Below are positions 1 through 4,988 of a DNA stretch of 5,024 nt, in pieces. The notes below the pieces were generated by a model. That model was not told the origin of the DNA and did not search any database. It saw only the letters and a list, made by a program, of their open reading frames with translations. The stretch spans positions 1 through 5,024 of the forward strand of contig CAKZZM010000012.1 in NCBI GenBank assembly GCA_937885465.1, written 5' to 3'. The DNA is from an uncultured Bacteroidales bacterium. GTDB taxonomy: Bacteria > Bacteroidota > Bacteroidia > Bacteroidales > Paludibacteraceae. Position numbers and translations under genes: made by a program. Position 1 is the stretch's first letter. Every line of letters begins with the position of its first letter.

Positions 1-3
1 TGT

Positions 4-459
4 TTAATTGTTATTGATATATTCCCTTGCCGCGGCTATGCCCTTGGCTTGGTTGTTAAATTCGTAGGTTATCCCCCGGAGTTTGCCGAGCGGTATCTGC
101 TCAAAGCTTTCTACTCCTGCCGCTCGGCAGGCCGTCCTTGTTATCAGATGCCACTCGACTATTCCCCATCCGGAGGCTTTTATCTTCCCTTGTTTGGCAA
201 GCAGCTTGCCAATGGCGACCTTGCAGCACGTCTGCGCCTGTTGTAGCGGTGTCTTGCGGCGGCTCGGCTTCGGCTCCTTGCCGTCCTTCTGCAATAACTC
301 GTGCAGTTTGTCGCAAATCTCGCCTAATTGAACGACATTCATATCCTTGCTCGATGTCACGCCATACGAGCTGTAAATGGCTTCTTTGTCGCTCTCGCTG
401 ATGTTGCACTGGTTAAGCAGGATGTGCAGCTCTTTTATCTTTTGTGCTTGTGCTGTCAT
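4..459 (-). CDS. gemA: GemA-like regulatory protein (DUF1018, Mu gp16 family)
   Basis: This is a 151-aa protein ending in TAA. The N-terminal part (residues 7-50, with IKELHILLNQ and SSKDMNVVQLGEICDKL) and the C-terminal part (residues 98-140, with TRTACRAAGVESFEQIPLG) match the two halves of the GemA/DUF1018 pattern, including the conserved CRAAGVESF-like stretch. A basic linker (KEPKPSRRKT, 61-70) lies between. In Mu, gem is an early gene reported to affect host gene expression and DNA topology; the biochemical activity is poorly defined, so the role here is by family only. I chose the Met at 457-459, 19 nt after the preceding gene's stop. The frame is open up to an ATG at 538-540, but that start would overlap the ATPase gene by 62 nt and add a basic leader with no family resemblance. 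It is the last visible gene of the leftward operon. No terminator follows before the window edge, so the operon probably continues. Confidence 0.8.
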   Translation of the reverse strand: MTAQAQKIKELHILLNQCNISESDKEAIYSSYGVTSSKDMNVVQLGEICDKLHELLQKDGKEPKPSRRKTPLQQAQTCCKVAIGKLLAKQGKIKASGWGIVEWHLITRTACRAAGVESFEQIPLGKLRGITYEFNNQAKGIAAAREYINNN

Positions 460-460
460 A

Positions 461-490
461 ACTGTAACTTTCAATTTTCTACTGTAACTT
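461..490 (-). repeat. 10-nt direct repeat across the ATPase stop / gemA start junction
   Basis: On the minus strand AAGTTACAGT occurs at 490-481, where it encodes the end of the ATPase (K-L-Q and the start of its TAG), and again at 470-461, immediately before the gemA ATG. The period is 20 nt. Collapsing the repeat to one copy would leave the ATPase ending K-L-Q-L with a TGA that overlaps the gemA start as ATGA, a normal coupled junction. The present 19-nt gap may therefore derive from a small duplication. This is inference; ten bases could also match by chance. Confidence 0.4.
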
Positions 491-1120
491 CCCCCAATAC
501 CTCTCTGCGCCCTCTTTCCATATCTCAAGGTAGTCTCCATCGGTTACGATGTCCTCTGCATAACGGCTCGTCGGAATAGCTCGGAAGCCCTCTACGCGCC
601 ATACTACCGACGCATCGCGATATATACGCTTTGCCACCTTACCGTCCGGCAGACCGTTCTGCACGTGGCTGATATAGACGAACAGCTTGTGCGGGTAGCG
701 GAGTTTGAGCCGCTTGTAGTCCTTGAACGTCATGCCCGCAAACTGGATACTGTCGATGAATACGATATTGGGACTCTTGTGTTGGTCTAATTTCTCAATG
801 AGATCTTCTATCTCTATCTTGTCATAGAGCACTACTCGGCTGCCTACTTCCCACATGTTCACGCGGTCCATCGCCATCTGAATAGACTTGCACAAGCCTT
901 CCTCTATGCTGTCATACGCTACGCGATCAAAGCCGCTCAGATACTTGGCATACAACATCGCAAACGTCGTCTTGCCATTCTTCGAATCACCCATGATGAC
1001 ATGCGTGCCCGTGCGCTCAGGTCTGCCCACAAGGCGGTAATACTCACCCTCAAAATCCAAGAAGGTGAACTTCGCCTTGCGGACATTGTTGATACTCTGT
1101 GCTTGCTTCGACTTGACCAT
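479..1120 (-). CDS. RadA/RecA-like P-loop ATPase of Mu-like phage early operon
   Basis: This is a 213-aa protein with a complete RecA-fold ATPase core. The Walker A motif is GDSKNGKT (44-51). A YDSIEEG segment (69-75) resembles the YVSGEES segment of RadA that carries the catalytic glutamate. Walker B is NIVFIDSIQ (118-126), with the IDSIQ typical of RadA. A third strand, LFVYISHV (146-153), matches the RadA GHV position, and an SRYA segment (185-188) sits roughly where RadA has its KNRFG motif. It lacks RadA's N-terminal zinc finger and C-terminal Lon-like domain, so it is a stand-alone core. RadA and DnaB/RecA relatives act as DNA-binding motors in recombination or replication. A role in processing or replicating the strand-transfer intermediate is a plausible inference, not shown. 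The ATG at 1118-1120 lies 2 nt after the Mu B-type stop, so translation is probably coupled. Not Mu B itself, which is the gene upstream. Confidence 0.75.
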   Translation of the reverse strand: MVKSKQAQSINNVRKAKFTFLDFEGEYYRLVGRPERTGTHVIMGDSKNGKTTFAMLYAKYLSGFDRVAYDSIEEGLCKSIQMAMDRVNMWEVGSRVVLYDKIEIEDLIEKLDQHKSPNIVFIDSIQFAGMTFKDYKRLKLRYPHKLFVYISHVQNGLPDGKVAKRIYRDASVVWRVEGFRAIPTSRYAEDIVTDGDYLEIWKEGAERYWGKLQ

Positions 1121-1122
1121 GG

Positions 1123-2010
1123 TTAACTCAGTTTGCTCAGTTCCTTGTTGATACGACGCAAGCTCGGCACTCCCTGTGCATCGGCACTCTGACGCAGCAC
1201 CTTCATCACATCCACACCCTCCTTGCTGTTGGCTTTGATAATCATCGACGCGGTCGCCTGAAGCATACGCAGACGCTCATCGTTGTTATCCGGCAGACAG
1301 TTGATGTACTTCCGACCGAAACGGCTGAATAGCTCCGTATAACCGACCTTCTTGTTGTCGATGGCACGCGCAATCTTCTGTTTCAGACCATCGGCACCCA
1401 TCATGTAGTAACCGCAGTAACCTTCCGTGGCGTTCCATAGGGCTTTGATCTCCAGAAACGCTTCATAGTGCAGATCTCCTGCCTCATCGAGGATAATAAG
1501 CGGCGTGGGCAGCTGCTTGAGGTAAAAGACCAAATCCTCGTACACTTCATCGTACTTGCCTGTGCTGCCCACACCGAACGACTTGGCTATCTTGCGTATC
1601 AGTTTCTGTTTGCTCTTGACTTGGCTGCAATCTACGTACACCACATTCTTATGCGTCCGCTGGTAATGCAGTGCCGCATAGGTCTTGCCGATGTCGCTCA
1701 GGTCGCATAACAGTGCGCTCATGCTCTCGGCTTGACATTTCTCCAACTGTGCCGTGATGAACTGGAATACCGGCGTATTAGCGGTCTTCCATGCGCTCTG
1801 CGTACCTATACCCACGCCTAAAATACGGGCGATGGTGATCCATTTCTCTTCACTCAGCACCTTCTCCCAGTCGCCACGCATGATACGACTGAGCTGGCCG
1901 GCGTTAATACTCAACGAGGTCGCGAACTTGGCATCGCTGCCTCCGAAATTCTCACGAGCGGCTGTCATCGCTTCGATGATTCGCGCTCTCATGTCATTAC
2001 TTACTAACAT
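1123..2010 (-). CDS. muB: Mu B-type transposition protein: HTH plus AAA ATPase
   Basis: This is a 295-aa protein, close to the length of Mu B (312 aa). Residues about 8-66 form a Cro/CI-like helix-turn-helix, with the recognition region near LSINAGQLSRIMRG (33-46), as in the Mu B N-terminal domain. An AAA ATPase follows: P-loop CDLSDIGKTY (102-111), Walker B LIILDEAGDL (171-180) with D175/E176, a sensor-1-like strand YYMMGADGL (201-209), and a candidate arginine finger in ELFSRFGRKY (226-235). The C-terminal helical part (240-295) fits the A-interacting/DNA-binding region of the family. Mu B forms ATP-dependent filaments on target DNA, recruits the A transposase and stimulates strand transfer. 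Oddity: the P-loop has Asp103 where the first Gly of GxxGxGKT is expected and Asp106 where the second is. GKT is intact, so activity is likely, but nucleotide handling may differ. The start ATG (2008-2010) has an AAAAGACC box 5 nt upstream; Met7 is a weaker alternative. Confidence 0.9.
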   Translation of the reverse strand: MLVSNDMRARIIEAMTAARENFGGSDAKFATSLSINAGQLSRIMRGDWEKVLSEEKWITIARILGVGIGTQSAWKTANTPVFQFITAQLEKCQAESMSALLCDLSDIGKTYAALHYQRTHKNVVYVDCSQVKSKQKLIRKIAKSFGVGSTGKYDEVYEDLVFYLKQLPTPLIILDEAGDLHYEAFLEIKALWNATEGYCGYYMMGADGLKQKIARAIDNKKVGYTELFSRFGRKYINCLPDNNDERLRMLQATASMIIKANSKEGVDVMKVLRQSADAQGVPSLRRINKELSKLS

Positions 2011-2015
2011 AATTT

Positions 2016-2023
2016 GGTCTTTT
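2016..2023 (-). promoter_or_regulatory. AAAAGACC box before the Mu B-type gene start
   Basis: On the minus strand AAAAGACC ends 5 nt before the ATG of the B-type ATPase gene. The same octamer precedes the transposase gene and the 85-aa unknown, and I saw no copy elsewhere. The preceding bases (ACA) match the copy before the 85-aa gene. It may be a translation-initiation element, but it is not complementary to the usual anti-Shine-Dalgarno sequence. Confidence 0.45.
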
Positions 2024-2048
2024 GTTTAGGATTAGTATTATCACTCTT

Positions 2049-2073
2049 GGGACGCGGACGGCTCGTCCGCGAT
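2049..2073. repeat. GC-rich hairpin repeat, copy 1 (between muA and muB)
   Basis: This is a perfect 8-bp inverted repeat, CGCGGACG-GCT-CGTCCGCG, at 2053-2071, preceded by GGGA and followed by AT. The full 25-nt unit is identical to the copies at 4109-4133 and 4176-4200. It nearly fills the 70-nt gap between the transposase stop (2081) and the ATPase start. No T-run follows on either strand, so it is not a typical intrinsic terminator. It resembles a REP-like dispersed element; a role in transcript stability or partial attenuation between A and B is possible. Confidence 0.85.
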
Positions 2074-2080
2074 GTTGATA

Positions 2081-4075
2081 TCATAGGCTGTTGATTGCAT
2101 TTGCTGCGTAGTCTGCAAACTCGTCACCGTCATAGTTCACCGGCTGCTCGTTTTCCTCGACTACGATATCGGTCGGAAGTGTCTCGATGTAATGCGCAGT
2201 ACCGGCATCCACCTTGCCTATCTTCGGTATCTCCTGACGGCGTTCCTTGATGAGACGGTCAAAGTGGGCAGCGCGTTTCGCTTGGTGCAGCATCTTAGCC
2301 TCATCCTCGGCGGTTCGCTCGGCGGCGCACTCGTTGTACGTGTACTGCTCCATATTCTCCGCCTCGCCGATGTAGGTCTCGCCTTGGTACAGATATACCT
2401 CGTTCACCTTACCCGTCTCATCCGGCAGCCAGTAGGCGGTCACAGTGCGGTTGTTCGGTTTCAGACGTTGCAGGCACTCGTAGTCTTTCAACTCGAACCG
2501 TTGCAGATCCACTTGGCAGTAGTCGTTATTGCGGATGCTCGTCTCTGTCTTGTTGCCGATGAACCGATATAAGAAGCTCGGATCAATCGCTTGCAGGTTG
2601 GGGTTGTAGTGCTCCATCAATACCTGTTTGCGGGTCTTGCCCGGGTAACGCTTCTGGTCCGGGTGCAGCTCATTGTTGTGTGCGTCAATGGCTGCTATGT
2701 CATCGGCAATCAGTTGGCGCGGGTCAAACTCCGGTTCCGGGTAGTCACCATTGATCTTGAATCGTACAGCTCGGTATGCCTCATGCTTGGCGTACCAACG
2801 GCCGCGGGTCTGACCCATGTCCTTGGCTGCACCGTATTTGAGCCGGCGGATGGCGTGCTCTGCGCGTTTCTCCGTCGGCGACTGGCAGAACCGCACAAAC
2901 TTGAACACTTCCGGCAACCACTTGAAGTTACTCATGATGTGGTGCTCCACCTCTAACTCGCCCGGCATAGGCAGACCCATCAGACTGAGCTCACAGAACA
3001 TATTGCGGAAACTCTCATAAACCGTTTGCTCTGTCGGCTTGCCAAGGATGTACGCGGGACGGAAGATGTACTGGCTCACTACATCGGTCGCCATGTACTT
3101 ATACACCCATTTGTTTCCGAGGGCGTGACGGCTCAACGCAACGTCATCCATACTGATCTTGCTGAGCGAATAAGCACCATGATGGCGGTGATTCTTCGGA
3201 CGCAGGCTGTTGTTATAATCAAAGTTGCCGTTACGGTCCGCATAGATGGCGGTGTTACCATAGACATCCTTGAGGTAGTTCCAGACCGTGCTTTCGCTCA
3301 ATGTCTCGCTGCCCGGCTTGATGAAGTCACGAGGACGGAACACTTCACCGGTTTTCTGGTCGTACAGCTCTTTCTTGCCGCTGATGAACTCCGTGTACAG
3401 TTCCCGTACGCGGTTCGCAAACGGATGATCTTCCGTCCGGTACAGTGCTAACAGCAGATTCTCTAACTTCTTGCACACCTTGCGTGCATTGTTGTTGCCA
3501 ATACCTGAGTGTATCAATGCCGAATAACCGCTGCTTAAATACTCTTGAAACGCCCTTTCAAAACTGCGCACGTTCGTATAAGGGTTCAGACCGAAAGCTA
3601 TGCTGTGTTGGTCACGGCATTGCTGCGTGTACCAGACCAGCATGGCATTGTACCACTCTTTCATCACAAGCCGTTTGCCGCTTTTTGCGCGTGCCATCCG
3701 TTGCGTCTGCAAGCCCTTCGCCATGACGGTGAACAGACTGGCTTTCGCTACGTACTCGTTCACGTGAGCCGCGTCCAACGGCGTTCCGTCTGCCTGATGG
3801 TACTGCGTATAGAACTGACGAGCTGCCACATCCATCACCACGGCATAGATATCCGTGTTGGTGTCCTTGGCTTTGCCGTATGCAAGTTCTATCATACGCA
3901 ACCTGTCCGCACGACGGATACTGTCAACCCAAATAAGGGTCTCACCATGTTGCCCTCTACGTGCTATTTGTAATAGGCCGCGCTTGCTGTCGTTCTGAAA
4001 CTGGTTTAGAGTCAGTCCTGCCGCCATCCAGTCATTGACGCTTAGTGCGCAGTTGCCATCGATGAATTGATACAT
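2081..4075 (-). CDS. muA: Mu A-type transposase (DDE recombinase)
   Basis: This 664-aa protein, nearly the length of Mu A (663 aa), ends in TGA. The N-terminal segment (1-60, with CALSVNDWMAAGLTLNQF and KRGLLQIARRG) looks like the Mu-type DNA-binding domain of Bacteroidetes Mu A homologs. Residues about 130-270 would hold end-binding helical domains. The RNase H-like core begins near SLSKISMDDVAL (303-313), giving the first acid (D310 or D311). The second acid is expected at GELEVEHHI (372-380) and the third at SPTEKRAEH (399-407), with E402 or E406. The spacing from D310/311 to E377 (66-67) equals Mu's D269-D336, but the residue is Glu instead of Asp. A beta-rich stretch (500-575) and a charged tail (585-664) fit domain IIbeta and the B-interacting end. 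The enzyme nicks the phage ends and joins them to target DNA with the B protein. Start at 4073-4075, 7 nt after an AAAAGACC box. The gene lies between palindromic-repeat gaps. Confidence 0.92.
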   Translation of the reverse strand: MYQFIDGNCALSVNDWMAAGLTLNQFQNDSKRGLLQIARRGQHGETLIWVDSIRRADRLRMIELAYGKAKDTNTDIYAVVMDVAARQFYTQYHQADGTPLDAAHVNEYVAKASLFTVMAKGLQTQRMARAKSGKRLVMKEWYNAMLVWYTQQCRDQHSIAFGLNPYTNVRSFERAFQEYLSSGYSALIHSGIGNNNARKVCKKLENLLLALYRTEDHPFANRVRELYTEFISGKKELYDQKTGEVFRPRDFIKPGSETLSESTVWNYLKDVYGNTAIYADRNGNFDYNNSLRPKNHRHHGAYSLSKISMDDVALSRHALGNKWVYKYMATDVVSQYIFRPAYILGKPTEQTVYESFRNMFCELSLMGLPMPGELEVEHHIMSNFKWLPEVFKFVRFCQSPTEKRAEHAIRRLKYGAAKDMGQTRGRWYAKHEAYRAVRFKINGDYPEPEFDPRQLIADDIAAIDAHNNELHPDQKRYPGKTRKQVLMEHYNPNLQAIDPSFLYRFIGNKTETSIRNNDYCQVDLQRFELKDYECLQRLKPNNRTVTAYWLPDETGKVNEVYLYQGETYIGEAENMEQYTYNECAAERTAEDEAKMLHQAKRAAHFDRLIKERRQEIPKIGKVDAGTAHYIETLPTDIVVEENEQPVNYDGDEFADYAANAINSL

Positions 4076-4082
4076 AATTACT

Positions 4083-4090
4083 GGTCTTTT
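4083..4090 (-). promoter_or_regulatory. AAAAGACC box before the transposase gene start
   Basis: On the minus strand AAAAGACC ends 7 nt before the ATG of the Mu A-type gene, preceded by an A/T-rich stretch. It is identical to the octamers before the B-type gene and the 85-aa gene. It supports the annotated start at 4075. Function is unproven. Confidence 0.45.
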
Positions 4091-4108
4091 AACTTTTAAT
4101 TTTCAACT

Positions 4109-4133
4109 GGGACGCGGACGGCTCGTCCGCGAT
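4109..4133. repeat. GC-rich hairpin repeat, copy 2 (upstream of muA)
   Basis: This 25-nt unit is identical to copies 1 and 3. The stem CGCGGACG/CGTCCGCG with a GCT loop runs from 4113 to 4131. It starts 33 nt upstream of the transposase ATG and lies in the transcribed leader, so it could influence translation or transcript processing. No poly-T follows. Confidence 0.85.
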
Positions 4134-4150
4134 ATTTTCTTGCTGTTAGT

Positions 4151-4172
4151 GGCGAACGCCTCCGAGCGTTTT
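4151..4172. repeat. Second hairpin type between two GC-rich repeats
   Basis: AACGC (4155-4159) and GCGTT (4166-4170) can pair across a CTCCGA loop. The element sits in the 42-nt spacer between copies 2 and 3 of the GC-rich hairpin and has an unrelated sequence. It is a short and modest palindrome. It is listed because its placement suggests a composite repeat of hairpin 1, hairpin 2, hairpin 1. Confidence 0.5.
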
Positions 4173-4175
4173 CTT

Positions 4176-4200
4176 GGGACGCGGACGGCTCGTCCGCGAT
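4176..4200. repeat. GC-rich hairpin repeat, copy 3 (after the 85-aa gene)
   Basis: This is an identical 25-nt unit with its stem at 4180-4198. It begins 67 nt to the right of copy 2, in the same orientation, and lies 10 nt past the stop of the 85-aa gene. Strict identity among three copies suggests recent spread or selection. The 135-nt gap 4076-4210 holds copies 2 and 3, the second hairpin and the transposase leader, and no gene. Confidence 0.85.
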
Positions 4201-4210
4201 CTCTCTCTTG

Positions 4211-4468
4211 TTACGCTACCATCTCGTCAAATTGAGCCAAACTCTCGGCTGCCGCTTGACATTCTTCTTGGATCCGCATGAACTCACTGATAAGCATGCC
4301 TTCCAAATCATAAGTGTCGATTACTTTGCCCTCACGAATCACGCCGAGTGTACCGGCTTCCCAATACACTACAATGCTAACTTCGCCGTTGAGCCAACTG
4401 CATGTCATCGTCTTGTTTACATGGTCATGGATACAATCCATTTCAATGTGTACTTTCTTTGTTTCCAT
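4211..4468 (-). CDS. Hypothetical 85-aa acidic protein of phage early operon
   Basis: I do not recognise a family. The 85-aa product is acidic and appears to have two parts. Residues 3-50 look beta-rich (KKVHIEMDCIHD, then TCSWLNGEVSIVVYWEAG), with a glycine turn near 39-42. Residues 54-84 look like one amphipathic helix (LEGMLISEFMRIQEECQAAA). There are three cysteines (12, 23, 70), not in a zinc-finger arrangement, and no signal peptide or membrane segment. The ATG at 4466-4468 is preceded after a single base by an AAAAGACC box, and the frame ends in TAA. It lies between the HTH gene and the transposase, a position where Mu-like phages often carry small early proteins of unknown role. Repeat-bearing gaps flank it on both sides. 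A regulator or an inhibitor of a host protein are guesses only. The gene call is supported by frame, spacing and the shared start motif. Confidence 0.7.
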   Translation of the reverse strand: METKKVHIEMDCIHDHVNKTMTCSWLNGEVSIVVYWEAGTLGVIREGKVIDTYDLEGMLISEFMRIQEECQAAAESLAQFDEMVA

Positions 4469-4469
4469 A

Positions 4470-4477
4470 GGTCTTTT
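4470..4477 (-). promoter_or_regulatory. AAAAGACC box before the 85-aa gene start
   Basis: On the minus strand ACAAAAGACC is followed by one base and then the ATG of the 85-aa gene. The octamer is shared with the A and B genes, at spacings of 1, 7 and 5 nt respectively. The variable spacing argues against a simple Shine-Dalgarno role. Confidence 0.4.
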
Positions 4478-4488
4478 GTTTTTTATTG

Positions 4489-4520
4489 GTTAATATCACT
4501 CGATTAGTTAATATCTCTCG
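4489..4520. repeat. Two-copy 18-nt-period direct repeat
   Basis: GTTAATATCACTCG (4489-4502) and GTTAATATCTCTCG (4507-4520) match at 13 of 14 positions, 18 nt apart. They sit between the 85-aa gene's leader and the hairpin array, and the last bases merge into array unit 1. They could be paired protein-binding half-sites or the degraded edge of the array. Confidence 0.55.
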
Positions 4521-4672
4521 TCTTTATTCCGGCAGCGATTCTATCGCTTGCCCTCTCTCGTTTCTATTCAGGCTGCGATTCTATCGCTTGCCCCCTCTCG
4601 TTTCTATTCCGGCTGCGATTCTATCGCTGCCCCCTCTCGTCTCTATTCCGGCAGGCGATTCTATCGCTGCCT
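4515..4672. repeat. Tandem array of four ~40-bp hairpin repeats
   Basis: Four imperfect units start at 4515, 4555, 4595 and 4634 (periods 40, 40 and 39). Each begins CTCTCG, continues with an AT-containing spacer and then a palindrome around the invariant GCGATTCTATCGC, in which GCGAT and ATCGC pair across TCT. The outer stem differs: unit 1 pairs GGCA with TGCC around one bulged T, unit 4 does the same around one bulged G, and units 2 and 3 have a T/T mismatch at that point. The array fills most of the 214-nt gap 4469-4682 and starts 11 nt past the HTH gene stop. No T-run follows the stems, so they are not obvious terminators. Candidate roles are a binding array (for example a Mu-like transpositional enhancer), an RNA-processing or stabilising element, or a selfish REP-like repeat. 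I see no gene in the gap. Confidence 0.85.
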
Positions 4673-4682
4673 ATCTGCTCTC

Positions 4683-4904
4683 TCACCTCCTCCTTACCCA
4701 AGTTCGCTCATCCACACGCTCCCAACGTGCCGGCTCCACCTCCGCACCACCATGAGCCAATGCCCAACGGCGGATCTGACGAGCAACCTTGGTGTCATCT
4801 GCACCATTCAACGCACGGCGAATAGTGGGCTGACTGTAACCCAACACTCGCTGTGCTTCCTCTTTCGCACCATGAGGTACTAATATCTTTTTTGCTAATT
4901 CCAT
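4683..4904 (-). CDS. Small HTH DNA-binding protein, Ner/Cro-like early regulator
   Basis: This is a 73-aa, arginine-rich basic protein ending in TGA. Residues 13-34 (AKEEAQRVLG then YSQPTIRRALNG) form a clear helix-turn-helix, with the recognition helix at about 24-33 and a Gly after the ALN as in many Cro/LacI-type readers. A second helix, TKVARQIRRWAL (38-49), follows, and then a short tail with Trp61 and Trp69. It is the first gene of the leftward operon, directly downstream of the divergent control region. That is the position of ner in Mu, which represses both the early and the repressor promoters. The Ner role is inferred from position and fold; sequence similarity to Mu Ner itself was not established. 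The ATG is at 4902-4904; no Shine-Dalgarno is visible, only an A/T-rich leader. The leader from the predicted start is about 105 nt and includes an AT-rich palindrome, so autoregulation is plausible. Confidence 0.75.
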   Translation of the reverse strand: MELAKKILVPHGAKEEAQRVLGYSQPTIRRALNGADDTKVARQIRRWALAHGGAEVEPARWERVDERTWVRRR

Positions 4905-4909
4905 AATCT

Positions 4910-4925
4910 AATTTATTGATAAATT
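4910..4925. promoter_or_regulatory. AT-rich perfect palindrome, candidate operator
   Basis: AATTTATTGATAAATT has perfect 7-bp arms (AATTTAT/ATAAATT) around TG. Its left end is 5 bp from the HTH gene ATG, inside the early leader and upstream of the rightward promoter. It could be an operator for the HTH protein or an IHF/HU-type site. The region is AT-rich, so chance is a real alternative. Confidence 0.4.
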
Positions 4926-4956
4926 GTGCCTTTTTAGATGAATTTTATAAGTTTTT

Positions 4957-4988
4957 TTTGCATATATCACTATTTTTTTGTACCTTTG
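4957..4988 (+). promoter_or_regulatory. Bacteroidetes-type promoter facing right (repressor promoter candidate)
   Basis: TTTG at 4957-4960, a 20-bp spacer and TACCTTTG at 4981-4988 match the Bacteroides -33/-7 consensus (TTTG, 19-21 bp, TAnnTTTG). Transcription would start near 4995 and leave the window to the right. By analogy with Mu this should serve the phage repressor gene, which is not in the window. Confidence 0.75.

Noticed and set aside
138..401. Plus- and minus-strand frames overlapping gemA (87 and 102 codons)
   Set aside because: They are alternate frames of a gene with recognisable GemA motifs; their peptides show no domain signals.
460..540. Upstream start for gemA giving a 178-aa protein
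   Set aside because: It would overlap the ATPase gene by 62 nt and adds a basic leader with no family match; the Met at 459 gives a normal gap.
2192..3973. Long plus-strand open frames (up to 142 codons) opposite the transposase gene
   Set aside because: They lie entirely antisense to a well-supported 664-aa transposase, have no recognisable domains, and overlap each other. They are stop-poor shadows of a fairly GC-rich gene.
4211..4507. Plus-strand 99-codon frame opposite the 85-aa gene
   Set aside because: The minus-strand frame has the operon orientation and the AAAAGACC box at its start. The plus frame has neither and would oppose transcription of the early operon.
4515..4672. CRISPR-like array
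   Set aside because: The whole 40-bp period is conserved, with no unique spacers of constant size and no cas genes nearby.
4515..4672. Intrinsic terminators formed by the hairpins here and at 2049-2073 and 4109-4200
   Set aside because: None has a T-run directly after the stem on either strand, and terminating here would cut off the transposition genes.
4486..4883. Plus-strand frames of 89 and 111 codons over the tandem repeats
   Set aside because: The repetitive peptide comes from the hairpin array. The repeat period of 39-40 nt is not a multiple of three, so the frame drifts between units, and the right part is antisense to the HTH gene.
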